From positions 248,001-312,000 of the forward strand of contig CBDCLS010000005.1 in NCBI GenBank assembly GCA_965218775.1: a DNA stretch of 64,000 nt, in the 5' to 3' direction. Numbering within the stretch: the first letter of the stretch is position 1; each line of letters begins with the position of its first letter. Both the position numbers and the translations under genes were made by a program. The notes below the pieces were generated by a model. The model searched no databases. It was not told where the DNA came from and saw nothing but the letters and a program-made list of their open reading frames with translations. Source of the DNA: CAUZIZ01 sp965218775. GTDB taxonomy: Bacteria; Acidobacteriota; UBA6911; RPQK01; JAJDTT01. Positions 48,535 through 57,948 of this stretch are shown in pieces.

Positions 48535-49974
48535 ATGGTCATAGTGCAGAGCTTCTCGCTTGAACGTCACCTTCTCGTACTCTGGCTTTTCGGCGTCGTC
48601 TCACTGTTGAGCTGCGAGGCCGCTGGGGCACAACTGGCGATGGGTTTTCGGGTAGGTGAGGTGACCCAGGATTTAGCCATCATCTGGACACGAATCACGA
48701 GGGACAAGGAACGCAACTGGGAAGGCTATCGTGAACCCACCAAGCGCCAGCCGTACGTAGACAAATATGTCCCCTCGAAGATCAACGTGGCGGACCGTCA
48801 GGGTGAAGCCGTCGGCGCTCCGGGTCAGGTCCGGATCAGGTACGTACCCTCATCAGGAGGTGTGGTGACCTACAGCGACTGGGTCACAGTCTCAGCCGAC
48901 GACGATTTCGTCCACCAGTTTCGACTCGGCGGACTGCATTCCGGAACCAAATACTCCCTGTACGTGGAAGTTCGAGATTCCGTGAATGACCCGGTATCCG
49001 CGACGGCCACTGGAGGCTTCAGGACACCGGCCAGAGCCGATCAATGGCAAGACGTGAGCTTTACCGTCGTGACCGGACAATCCTATTGGGATCTAGACCA
49101 CAAGGACGGCTACCACATCTACCCGGCCATGCAGAGCCTCAAGCCACACTTCATCGTACCAACGGGCGACACCGTCTATCTCGACAGTGAGGCTCCTCGA
49201 GCCCGGACCGTTGGGCTGGCTCGCTACCACTGGCATCGGATGTACTCCCTGCCCCGCCACATCGAGTTTCACCGCTACGTGCCCGGTTACTGGGAGGTGG
49301 ACGATCATGACTCCTGGGCCAATGACGGCTGGCCGACCATACATGCCCCCTGGATGAACCCACTTACTTTTGAAGAGGGATTCAACATCTATCGCGAGCA
49401 GGTGCCGATGGGCAAGCAGACGTACCGTACAATTCGCTGGGGTAAGGGTTTGCAGATCTGGATGGTAGAGGGTCGGCTGTATCGTTCCCCCAATACCATG
49501 AAAGATGGGCCCCAGAAGACGATCTGGGGGAAAGAGCAAATGGCATGGCTGAAGCGTACGATCCTTGAGAGCGATGCCAACTTTCGTGTATTGATTAGTC
49601 CCACACCGATCGTAGGACCGGACCGTGGGGAGGGTAAGAACGACAATCACTCCAACCAAGCCTTTGCCAACGAGGGCAACCGCTTCCGCCAGTGGACGAA
49701 AGATCAGCAGCTCAAGAACTTCTACACCGTCTGTGGTGACCGGCATTGGCAATACATGTCGATCGATCCGGCCTCTAGCCTGCGCGAATTCTCCTGTGGT
49801 CCGGCCAGCGATATCCACGCCGGAGGCAACCCCGCACAGCCCGAATGGCAGAAGTTCCTCCGGGTGAAGGGTGGTTTCCTCTCCGTTAACGTCTTCAGGA
49901 GGGACGGCACTCCTACCATTGCCTTTCGCCACCACGACGTCCACGGCAAAGTCGTCCATGAGTGGAGACCCTAG
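48535..49974 (+). CDS. PhoD-like metallophosphatase
   Basis: A 479-aa secreted enzyme of the alkaline phosphatase D family. Signal peptide, then a fibronectin-like N-terminal domain (ending about 150), then the catalytic block with GDTVYLD, WEVDDHDSWANDG and the late CGDRHWQYMS. It would act on phosphodiesters or phosphomonoesters outside the cytoplasm, with Ca and Fe in known PhoD. Divergent from the propeller gene and followed directly by the amidohydrolase gene. Confidence 0.87.
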   Translation: MVIVQSFSLERHLLVLWLFGVVSLLSCEAAGAQLAMGFRVGEVTQDLAIIWTRITRDKERNWEGYREPTKRQPYVDKYVPSKINVADRQGEAVGAPGQVRIRYVPSSGGVVTYSDWVTVSADDDFVHQFRLGGLHSGTKYSLYVEVRDSVNDPVSATATGGFRTPARADQWQDVSFTVVTGQSYWDLDHKDGYHIYPAMQSLKPHFIVPTGDTVYLDSEAPRARTVGLARYHWHRMYSLPRHIEFHRYVPGYWEVDDHDSWANDGWPTIHAPWMNPLTFEEGFNIYREQVPMGKQTYRTIRWGKGLQIWMVEGRLYRSPNTMKDGPQKTIWGKEQMAWLKRTILESDANFRVLISPTPIVGPDRGEGKNDNHSNQAFANEGNRFRQWTKDQQLKNFYTVCGDRHWQYMSIDPASSLREFSCGPASDIHAGGNPAQPEWQKFLRVKGGFLSVNVFRRDGTPTIAFRHHDVHGKVVHEWRP

Positions 49975-49975
49975 C

Positions 49976-51448
49976 GTGACTCACCAAACCGCCTTGATAG
50001 TGGACGCCTACACCCTGGTCGGCAGCCTAACGCTACGTCCCGAACCCATGGGATTCGAACAGCTCTTTGAGGGCATGCAGAAACGAGGGATCGGTCGATC
50101 GGCGGTGATCAGCTTGCGGGCTCTTCACGCCGACGCCCGAAAAGGGAACGCTGATCTGTTCCGGGTGGCTCAGCAGGATCGGAGGATCATCCCTGTCGGC
50201 GTCCTGGGACCTCAGGCGAGCAGCCTCGAGAACGAGGCTCTGTTGAGCGAATGCCTTCGAAACGGTGCCTCGGGCCTCGCAGCCCTGACCAGGGATCTGG
50301 GCTGTCCCTTACTTCTGGCTGGAACTTCTTATCTTCTATTCGACGAGCTGCTGGCTGTCCTGGAAGAGCACACCCACGTCTACGCCGATTGCTCCTGGGT
50401 ACCGACACCGGGCGGGATCGAACTCTTGCTGCGTTACGCTGGAACCGAACGCATCCTGTTCGCCAGTGGCTCCACCCTTCGTCCAATCCAGCCCGCCCTC
50501 AATACTGTCTTGGATGCAGAAATCGAGGAGCAGGACAAACGCCGGATCCTGGGGATCAATGCCCTTCGCTTCTTTGGCCACCCGCAGCAAGCAGATCAGC
50601 TGGAGACCGCAGCGACCCCGCTTCCAAAACTGAAGATACCCTCCACGCCAGCGATCGACGTCCATACTCACCTGGGGACCATACCCGGTATTTCTGCCAC
50701 GATCCGGGATCTGAGCGCTATCGACCACTTTTCCAGTCGCTTCAACATGGAATACTCGATCTGCTCATCCTACGTGGCCTACCACGAGGACCTGTCCGTC
50801 GGCAATCAGGAAATGCTCGAGGCGATCAACGGGCGTCCTCGGCTGTTGGGTAGTCCCGTGATCAGTCCCACCCATCTGGAAGCGTCGATTCGCTGGCTCG
50901 ACCGCTGTTGCCAGGACGCAAAGCTTCCTCACGCTACGCTCACCATGGAGACGGTTCGAGAAGCGGCGGGAGCCGAATCATACTTCGCACTCTTCGAGGC
51001 TGCGGCGAAAAGGCGTGTTCCGATCTTTCTCAACGGTCCGACCTGGGACGAGCTTCGACTCCTGCGCTGGCCGCGGGGTCCCGGCAATGCCCCCTTCCTC
51101 CGTGCCGCCACCGCTGCCGACCTGGAGATGTTTCTTGAGATCGGAGACCGCCATCCTGATCTGCCCATAATCCTCGGTCACGGACTGGGAAAAGAGGGTG
51201 TCGAGCTGGCCCGGCAAAGGCCGAGTTTCTATCTGGAGCTATCGGGAACCTATCCCGACCGGGGAGATGTACGCCGTGCTATCGACGGCGTCGGCAAGGA
51301 GCAGGTCGTCTTCGGGACCGATCTCGATCTGATCGTTCCCGCCTTTGCGCTGGGAATCTACTTCGAGGCAGATCTTTCGGCCGAGGAGGATCGCCTGATC
51401 ATGGCAGAGAATGCTCGCAGGATCCTGGACCTTCCGGGCCCGGCGTGA
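49976..51448 (+). CDS. Double amidohydrolase-2-like protein
   Basis: 490 aa. Two related amidohydrolase-type domains in tandem. In the first (about 1-210) the metal motif is replaced (VDAYTLVG in place of D-x-H-x-H), whereas in the second H230-T-H232 (AIDVHTHLG) is intact and followed by LPIILGHG and FGTDLDL. One active and one degenerate half is the simplest reading. GTG 49976 has GGAG 8 nt upstream and starts 1 nt after the PhoD stop codon; ATG 49958 is an alternative. No signal peptide. Confidence 0.82.
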   Translation: MTHQTALIVDAYTLVGSLTLRPEPMGFEQLFEGMQKRGIGRSAVISLRALHADARKGNADLFRVAQQDRRIIPVGVLGPQASSLENEALLSECLRNGASGLAALTRDLGCPLLLAGTSYLLFDELLAVLEEHTHVYADCSWVPTPGGIELLLRYAGTERILFASGSTLRPIQPALNTVLDAEIEEQDKRRILGINALRFFGHPQQADQLETAATPLPKLKIPSTPAIDVHTHLGTIPGISATIRDLSAIDHFSSRFNMEYSICSSYVAYHEDLSVGNQEMLEAINGRPRLLGSPVISPTHLEASIRWLDRCCQDAKLPHATLTMETVREAAGAESYFALFEAAAKRRVPIFLNGPTWDELRLLRWPRGPGNAPFLRAATAADLEMFLEIGDRHPDLPIILGHGLGKEGVELARQRPSFYLELSGTYPDRGDVRRAIDGVGKEQVVFGTDLDLIVPAFALGIYFEADLSAEEDRLIMAENARRILDLPGPA

Positions 51449-51587
51449 GGATGTAGCTTTGCTCTCCAGGCCGAAGTCTTTTCCTTTTTAGCCTCTCGCT
51501 CGACCATACGCGGGGCGGCCTATCTCTAGCTATAGCTAGACAGGATCTAGGGGGTGAATTTTCGTTGATAACCTCAGAGGTGACGTT

Positions 51588-53017
51588 ATGAAACTACGAG
51601 GCTACTTGTGGGTAGGGTTCGCCACTACCTTGAACATCATCCTAAATGCAATCACGCTGGGACGATATTTGTGGCTCGAAGGCAGAGTATGTTGTGGCAA
51701 GTTTCGGAATTGGGCTAAGCGCTTTCGCTATAAACCTCCTCGGTTCATTCAGCCTACCTCTGAGGACGAGATCATCCAACTTGTGAAGCAGTCCAAGAGC
51801 GTGAGGGTCTTTGGGTCCGGGCATTCGTTCAACAGGGGGATTGTGACAGATGAAGTCCTGGTGTCGCTGGATCGATATTGCGGCGTTGTAGGTAAAGACC
51901 TGGACAATAAGCAACTCACCGTCAAGAGCGGCACCAGGGTGCGCGAGGTCATCAATTGCTCGAGGAAGAGTTGGCTTTCGAAGCACTCCCCTCGCATGAC
52001 GCGCAGAGTATCGCAGGGATTCTCTCTACGGACGTCCACGGAACCGGGCGCGATTGGGGTTTTGTCAGTGAATCGGTCGTGCGCCTTAAGTTGATCAACG
52101 GCAAAGGTGAGATACACGACGATCTCCGGCCCTCGGATGACCTCTTCAAGGCTGCCATTGGTGGGGTCGGCGCGGTAGGTATCATTCTGGAGGTAACCGT
52201 ACAGGCTGTTGACAGCTTCAGAGTCGAGCAAAAGTTCGAGATTGCGGATCTGGCTCATGTTGAGGCGAACCTCGACCAGCTCCTTCAGAAGAACGATCAC
52301 TTCAGCCTGTACCTTTTTCCCTTTGCGGATAACTGCCAGATCAGCACGTGGAATCGTACGCCTAGAGAAAAATCTTTTCTGGGACCTTTTCTGGAATTCG
52401 TAGCGATCTCCCTAGATGCACTGCTCGGGGCATGGTTCGGGAACTTTCTGGCATACACGGGACTCCTTCCCCCCTTTTCCACTCAAGCGCATTCTCTCAA
52501 ACAGGGAACGGACCTGGTGATGGAAAGCAACAGGGCTTTCAACCGAACGATCTACCACCTTCATCAGGAACTGGAGTTCACCGTACCCTTCGAGCATACC
52601 TTTGATATGTGTCGGCGATTCATCGACCTCTATGAAAAGATCTACCTCCAAACAAAACTGCCTTATGTGCTCTTCGAGGTGCGGTTCACACCCGCCGGGC
52701 ATGGGCGATCGTTGATGGGAGCCGGCCGGGAGCGTCGCAATACATGGATCGATCTTGTGTGCAACGATTCGGCTGGCTTCGAGGTCTACTATGCAGAGGC
52801 CGAAAAACTAATAAAGAGAATCAACACAGAGGCTGGGGAGTCGGTGAAGGAAACCGGTGTGCGACCTCATCTTGGGAAGTTCTGTAAGAGTCTTGACAGT
52901 ACAGACATGGAGAGACTTCACGGGGAACACTTTCGAAAGTTCCGGCAGCTGATGCGTGACCACGATCCTGAAGGCAAGTTTGCCAATGGATTCACGCGGC
53001 GCCTCTTCGGAGTGTAG
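51588..53017 (+). pseudogene. Frameshifted FAD-linked lactone oxidase (D-arabinono/L-gulono-1,4-lactone oxidase-like)
   Basis: Two overlapping reading frames together make one oxidase of about 475 aa. The first (51588 to about 51957) holds the FAD-binding VRVFGSGHSFN, whose His is the usual covalent FAD site. The second resumes at LLEEELAFEALPSHDAQ (about 51955) with STDVHGTG, the middle barrel and an ending like lactone oxidases (HDPEGKFANGFTRRLFG). A one-base change near 51950-51960 is enough to split it, so the cause is a mutation or an assembly error. If mutated it is inactive. Confidence 0.82.
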
Positions 53018-53195
53018 AGGACGAATCCTGGCAAGCACCAGGTTGAGGAGTGGACGGGCTTGGCCGTGGACCGCTACACCACACTCCATGAGGGAAGCGG
53101 CCGGAAGGTCCGAGTTGACGAGTGAAAGGCACGAAACCGAGGACCGCGTTCGAGCGAAGGCTCCGGGATCACCTATTCCCGACTAGGGACTTTTC

Positions 53196-53615
53196 TCAAA
53201 TGGGCGTCTGAGCGCTGACGGCTGACTCAAGCTTGCTCTGAATCAGCCTTGCGATAGCTGAATCTCCAACCTCCCGATATAACTCTACGGCTTTGCCATA
53301 GTCCCAGCGTGCATCAGTAGATCGCCCGAGACCCAGGTGTATATCCCCTATTCCCACGTGTGTAGCAGCTTGTGACCTGAGGTCGCCGATGCTCCTTTCG
53401 TAGAGAAGTGCTCGACGGTAGTGCTCCAGAGCTGCCTCAGATTGGCCTTTGGAAACCTCGATCTCGGCAAGCTTCACAAGGGTCGTTGCCAAGAGCGGGT
53501 TGCCTGTCTCGTCCTGTATCTTCCTCGCCCTTTCTAGACAGTGAGTCGCGTCCACAGTCCTGCCAGCGCGCCAGTATGCGTCCCCAAGCTTCATTTGAAT
53601 TGTGTCGGGGCTCAA
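53196..53615 (-). CDS. TPR-repeat protein, probably fragment
   Basis: 139 aa, composed of three TPR units (KLGDAYWRAGRTVDATHCLERA; KLAEIEVSKGQSEAALEHYRRA; GIGDIHLGLGRSTDARWDYGKA). No signal peptide or other domain. It starts abruptly, so it may be the C-terminus of a larger TPR protein, perhaps N-terminally truncated. Protein-protein binding is expected; partner unknown. Confidence 0.6.
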   Translation of the reverse strand: MSPDTIQMKLGDAYWRAGRTVDATHCLERARKIQDETGNPLLATTLVKLAEIEVSKGQSEAALEHYRRALLYERSIGDLRSQAATHVGIGDIHLGLGRSTDARWDYGKAVELYREVGDSAIARLIQSKLESAVSAQTPI

Positions 53616-53725
53616 GCTGTTCTTGGCATGGGGCGAAAGCGAAGCCAGGAAGCGTTCGAGTTTGTGGGGGAAGAGTCGGGGTGGAGGAGCGCGTTGGGCC
53701 TCCGTTCCGCAAACAGCTAAAGGAC

Positions 53726-55309
53726 TCAGCGGACCGCCGCCGCTTCAAGTGTCAACTCCGGTTCTAGGAAAGCCAGCAGGCATTCAGCAATCAGATAGTG
53801 GCCGGCCGAAGTCGGGTGGACAAGATCCCACCAGAGGAAGCCGTCGTCCGCCCGGTCGTTCAAATACTGCTGGAGGTTGACCAGGGGTATCTTCTCCTCC
53901 TTCGCGACCCGCTGCATCGTGCGTTGCGAGGCAGTGGTTTCGTCTTGCCTCTCTAACGTGTTGGGCTCTAGCAGGAAGATCGTCTCGATCTGCTGCTCTC
54001 GATTCAGTTTCAGGAACCGGCGCAGACTGCTTTCGAAGGTTTCGGGGTCGCCGTCATTGTTGGAAAGATTGATCAAAGTAAGAGCCGGTTTATACCGTAT
54101 CCATCTGCTCTCGTAGAGCCGGAACAATTCGCGAGATTTCTGACCGGAGACAGCAGCATTGATGAGTTCGAATCTGCGTTCGGGATAGCGCCGCTCCAGA
54201 AGCCCAGAGAGGACGGCGACGAAGCCCTCCCCTGCTCTCGAGGCTCCGGCCCCCCAAGTTTGAGAGGTGCCGATGAAGAGAGTTCGATACGTTTCGGGCG
54301 CTGGCCTCAAGTCGTGTCTCTTCTCAATCTCCTGAGAAATCCTCTCGGTTTCCTGGGCGATCCAGTTTTCCTCTCGGACCCAGCTCAGGCCGAGTCCTTC
54401 CTTGATGGTTATGACCCATTCAGGCCAGGGCGCCGGGTAACGGTGGGCTTCGAGATAGGTGTAGTACAGGAGTCCTGTCGCCAGAATAAAGGTGAAAAGC
54501 ATGTTGAATAGTAGAAAGTACCGGGAGTCAAACTTGAAGCGGCCTATTCCCAGGTACAGCAGCAAGATAAGCTGTGTCGCAAAGCCACCGCCGGTCATCA
54601 CCCCGAAGGCAGGCCACCAGCCCTTTCTGTTGTCGAAGGTTTCCACGACCTGGTCTCCCGAAGGTGTCATGATCCTTAGGTCGTCGACCGCGGCGTTGTA
54701 GTGCCCGGCTCGGAATCCAAACCTGGTGACCTTGCCCTCCACGGCGGGTAATTGAATCGAGTCCCCGCCGTTGACCCGGAGTCTCGGAACGGGCCCTCTG
54801 AAATCCAGCTGCACCGTGTGCCAACGTTCGACTTCGGGCGAAGGAACGAGCAGCGGGCGCTTGAGCTTGAAAAAGCCACTCTCGGGGATCTGAAACCAGG
54901 CGTTCTTGAATCGGGGATGTGCCGACAGACGAAACCCATTCCACTCGGTGCCCACATCCTTAAATAGGAAAACCAGATAGGCTCCCTCAGAAAGTTTGAA
55001 ACTGAAACCAACCTCCGCCAGCCTCAACGATTCGCCAAACAGCACCTCCTGGAACCCATGCCACCCCCCCAGATTTAGCCGATTCCGGGCCAGCGCCTGG
55101 GAACCGCGAAAATACTGCTCACTTCCCATCACCAGCCGCGCAAGATGTCTTTTGGTCACGGTCCAGCGGCCGTTGTTGCCAAGGTTGTTTTGGGTCGCGA
55201 GCCACAGCTCGGTAGCGGCGGAGATGGCCGCCACCAAAAAAAATAAAGACAGGATCCAGAAAATCAAGCTCCTCTGAGCGGAGCCAGCATCCTTGACGGG
55301 CGAGCTCAT
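53726..55309 (-). CDS. Membrane-anchored SGNH/GDSL-hydrolase-like protein
   Basis: 527 aa. One N-terminal helix (about 13-32), a beta-sandwich-like part (about 60-210), further hydrophobic segments (near 230-275), then an SGNH hydrolase domain from about 330. The GTSQTWGAGASRAGEGF block is near residue 340 (Ser nucleophile in G-x-S), with LINLSNNDGDPETF further on, and the C-terminal WDLVHPTSAGHYLIA (D-x-x-H). Such proteins acylate or deacylate surface glycans. Partial paralogs follow at 55484 and 55996. Confidence 0.75.
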   Translation of the reverse strand: MSSPVKDAGSAQRSLIFWILSLFFLVAAISAATELWLATQNNLGNNGRWTVTKRHLARLVMGSEQYFRGSQALARNRLNLGGWHGFQEVLFGESLRLAEVGFSFKLSEGAYLVFLFKDVGTEWNGFRLSAHPRFKNAWFQIPESGFFKLKRPLLVPSPEVERWHTVQLDFRGPVPRLRVNGGDSIQLPAVEGKVTRFGFRAGHYNAAVDDLRIMTPSGDQVVETFDNRKGWWPAFGVMTGGGFATQLILLLYLGIGRFKFDSRYFLLFNMLFTFILATGLLYYTYLEAHRYPAPWPEWVITIKEGLGLSWVREENWIAQETERISQEIEKRHDLRPAPETYRTLFIGTSQTWGAGASRAGEGFVAVLSGLLERRYPERRFELINAAVSGQKSRELFRLYESRWIRYKPALTLINLSNNDGDPETFESSLRRFLKLNREQQIETIFLLEPNTLERQDETTASQRTMQRVAKEEKIPLVNLQQYLNDRADDGFLWWDLVHPTSAGHYLIAECLLAFLEPELTLEAAAVR

Positions 55310-55483
55310 GGGTCGGGATTATATCAACTTCCCAGGAGCGGAACTCTGCTGATCCAGTCCAGCTTTACTGCCATCTGCTTGCGCAAATACAGGCTCAGCA
55401 CTCTCGCCCGGCACCACCCGAGGCAGTTTGTGCTCTCTGAGCTGGGAAGAGCCCCTTGGTCGGCTAGAGACAGGACGCTTCAC

Positions 55484-55621
55484 TCAGTTCAGGTCAGCGC
55501 TCATTTGTCGGGCAAGCAGCTGGTAGGCGAGCGGGGTAGGATGGCCGTCTCTTTGAACGTGGAATTCCACCGTAGACGGGTTGAATAGGTTTCGATAGTC
55601 CAGATCCCACACATCGGCACG
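55484..55621 (-). pseudogene. C-terminal fragment of an SGNH-hydrolase paralog
   Basis: 45 codons (RADVWDLDYRNLFN ... HVQRDGHPTPLAYQL) match the C-terminus of the next gene (LDYSDLFR ... HIPDDGHPTGQAYRM). The D-G-H-P-T active-site block is intact, but the rest is missing. Upstream sequence gives way to repeat G about 80 nt on. Best read as a leftover of a third copy. Confidence 0.65.
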
Positions 55622-55701
55622 GGGACTGCGGGACTGGTTGGAGAGCCTGCGAGCGGAAAATGCCGCCCGCGGGGTCGAAGTCCCGAGGCCCGAGGCGGGC
55701 G

Positions 55702-55884
55702 CTAGCCCGCATTTCTCATCGCCTGTCGTAGCGAGGCGTCGCAAGGGCCGTCCTGGCAAGGCTTGCGACCGAGGCCTCCGCAGTCGTACTTGTACAGTAC
55801 GTCGAGGAGGCCGACCGAGCGAAACACCGCCAGGGCGGATGATTGCGGCGACGTAGTAGACCGGCGATGAGAAATGCGGGCTAG
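55702..55884. repeat. Palindromic element, family 2, copy G
   Basis: 183 bp, bounded by CTAG on both sides (55702-55705, 55881-55884). Ends CTAGCCCGCATTTCTCATCG and its inverse. Contains the same GGCCTCC/GGAGGCC central hairpin as copy F, in the opposite orientation. It adjoins the broken SGNH paralog. Confidence 0.82.
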
Positions 55885-55995
55885 GGAGCCGACCCAGGAG
55901 CTCAGTGAGGATCGGAAAAAGGTCCGAAATCTAATGATCGACTGTTGGACGCTGTGCCGCTCGAGCGAGAGGAACGATCCCCTCAGCAGCGGGCA

Positions 55996-57249
55996 CTAGC
56001 GCTCCCCGATCAGACCAAGGTCGACCGCCAACTTTTCCGCGACCATTCGATATGCCTGCCCGGTCGGATGGCCGTCATCTGGGATGTGCAGGCCCCTGTC
56101 ATCCGATCGGAACAGGTCGCTGTAGTCCAAGAAGGGGACGCCCAGAGCCCGTAGGTTCGGCCGCAGGTCGTAGGCCCCGAGAGGCTGCGGGTAAACGAGG
56201 ACCAGAAAGCGGCTCTCGGGAAATTTACTGGCAAAAGTCTCGGCAGCCCGGCTGATGATCCGGGCTGTCAATTCCAGCTGGTCGGGGATGCTTTCCGGCG
56301 AATGAACGATTGCGGGAGGGTGGCCCAAACCCAGCTTCGAGGAAAACCAAAACAGGAGGGAAATCCAGGGCCGTCCCGACGTGAAGTTTCCCTGCCGGCG
56401 AACTTTCCCCGATGAGTCCAATGTGTAAAAGGGCATGAAGGCACCCCAACCGTTAAAAACTGCGGGACTACCGATTGTCCGTCCCACATGAAATACTAAG
56501 AAAACATAGATGAAATGTCCTCTTTTTTGGCCGATCTCGGCTGCCAGCGGCCGACCCTCCAGAAGTGCCAAGGTTTGTTGTGCGCCGTATCCGGCAAAGC
56601 CGTAGTTGTAAGTCCGGGTCTTAGGCGCTAGCTGGGCGAGATGGTAAGCCAATGTTTCTTCATCGTTGACCCCCTCGCCAAAGGCGAAGGAGCACCCGCT
56701 GAAGAGAAGAAATCGGGTGGCGTCCTCTTGCTGTCCAGGGGTAAGGCGCCGGCTCAGTTCGTCTATTGTGTAAGTGACGTCGTAGAGGATAGCTCTACCC
56801 ACCTCCTTGCGGACTCGCACCTTTTGACGGGAGCGAGGCTTGTAACCCAGTAGCTCATCCTCGATCGCAAACCCCTGCATCCCGAGCTGGCCGTCAAGAT
56901 ACATCCCCGCGACGCTTGGATCGGGGGTACTCTGACGCCCGGCAACCTTGACAAGGGTCAAGAGGATTAGGACTAGGAGTAATCCGATCACAAACGCTGC
57001 CGTCCGGGGATAGCCTCTCAGCAGCCATTTGAGAAAGCTGGCTGGGGTGAGTGATTTCCGGTGAAGCACAAGGAACCAGGCCCCGGTCGCCAGGAGAGAA
57101 AACTGAAGAAGCCAAGTCTTGACCCTATCTCCAACGCTCCAAAATACTTCCCCCTTCCAAAGGGTCTGGAGAAACCATTCGTTGAGGAGAATCGACAGCA
57201 GCAGAAAGGCCAGGCCTGCCCAGTAGAGTCGACCGGTGTGCTCGGCCAT
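55996..57249 (-). CDS. Membrane-anchored SGNH/GDSL-hydrolase-like protein
   Basis: 417 aa. Three N-terminal helices (about 8-25, 42-60, 80-105), then a periplasmic SGNH-like domain. The FSGCSFAFGEGVNDEETLAYHL block near 185 carries a Ser-containing G-x-S-like nucleophile site, and the C-terminus has GLHIPDDGHPTGQAYRMVAE, the D-x-x-H. Related in this last block to 53726-55309 and the 55484 fragment. Likely acts on an exported glycan or lipid; substrate unknown. Confidence 0.75.
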   Translation of the reverse strand: MAEHTGRLYWAGLAFLLLSILLNEWFLQTLWKGEVFWSVGDRVKTWLLQFSLLATGAWFLVLHRKSLTPASFLKWLLRGYPRTAAFVIGLLLVLILLTLVKVAGRQSTPDPSVAGMYLDGQLGMQGFAIEDELLGYKPRSRQKVRVRKEVGRAILYDVTYTIDELSRRLTPGQQEDATRFLLFSGCSFAFGEGVNDEETLAYHLAQLAPKTRTYNYGFAGYGAQQTLALLEGRPLAAEIGQKRGHFIYVFLVFHVGRTIGSPAVFNGWGAFMPFYTLDSSGKVRRQGNFTSGRPWISLLFWFSSKLGLGHPPAIVHSPESIPDQLELTARIISRAAETFASKFPESRFLVLVYPQPLGAYDLRPNLRALGVPFLDYSDLFRSDDRGLHIPDDGHPTGQAYRMVAEKLAVDLGLIGER

Positions 57250-57759
57250 TCGACGATTCTAGATCGGTGCTCGGCGGTTTGAAAGGATTTTTAAAGAAAC
57301 GGAGACTGTGGAAAACTCGGTTGCCGACCTCACAATTTCAGGCCCGGAGCAGGCTGTCACGTTAGCCGGCTGTGGGCGACAATTGTTCGATGTCTCGCAT
57401 CTAACAACGCCACCTCTTTACGTTAGCAAATCATCAGCCATCTATCGAGTGTAGCTGAGGCCATGGCCAAAAGGGGAAGGAGGATAGGAGTTTGTTTTCT
57501 TGGACCTCGGGTATTGGTCGCCATTTTAGGTCGGACTGGGAATGAAAAAGGGGTCGAGGGAGGACGAGGGGGAGCTTGGGTCGGCGCTCAGGGAAAAAAC
57601 AGCATGCAATGCCCCGGATGAGGACATCGAGATTGAGAAAAGGGCGACGATCGAGGCGGAAAAGGATACACGGATCTGGAATCCGCTCGGGGGGTGAGCG
57701 GCTTAGTCTTCCCAGGTCGGGACCTCGTCCCAGAAGAGCGCGTCGTTGGAGGCTCGGGC
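57250..57759. other. Non-coding stretch upstream of the IS91-like remnant
   Basis: About 510 bp with no supported gene. Purine-rich on the plus strand around 57540-57690. It joins the IS91-like remnant without a clear boundary. Confidence 0.4.
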
Positions 57760-57948
57760 GGCTTGAGCTCATCCCCGTAGGTTTGGATTGCCACCACCGC
57801 CCCCGGCACGAAGCCTTCGCCGAGCACCGCCTGGGCGTATTGGCGCAGGCTGATCCAGGCACAGCGACTGAGGGTACCCAAGAGCTTGCGATCTTTTCGA
57901 AAGGCCGGGCGCAAGACCCGAGGGATGGTCCAGACGTACTGACGATGA
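57760..57948 (-). pseudogene. Remnant of an IS91-like (Y2) transposase
   Basis: About 63 codons read on the minus strand as VLRPAFRKDRKLLGTLSR, AWISLRQYAQAV, PGAVVAIQTYGDELKP, the section of IS91-like transposases just before the catalytic HPH motif, which is lost. Both ends are missing. It abuts the FabF remnant head to head. Confidence 0.6.

Noticed and set aside
57434..57862. Open frame antisense to the IS91-like remnant
   Set aside because: Overlaps the remnant in another frame and resembles no protein.
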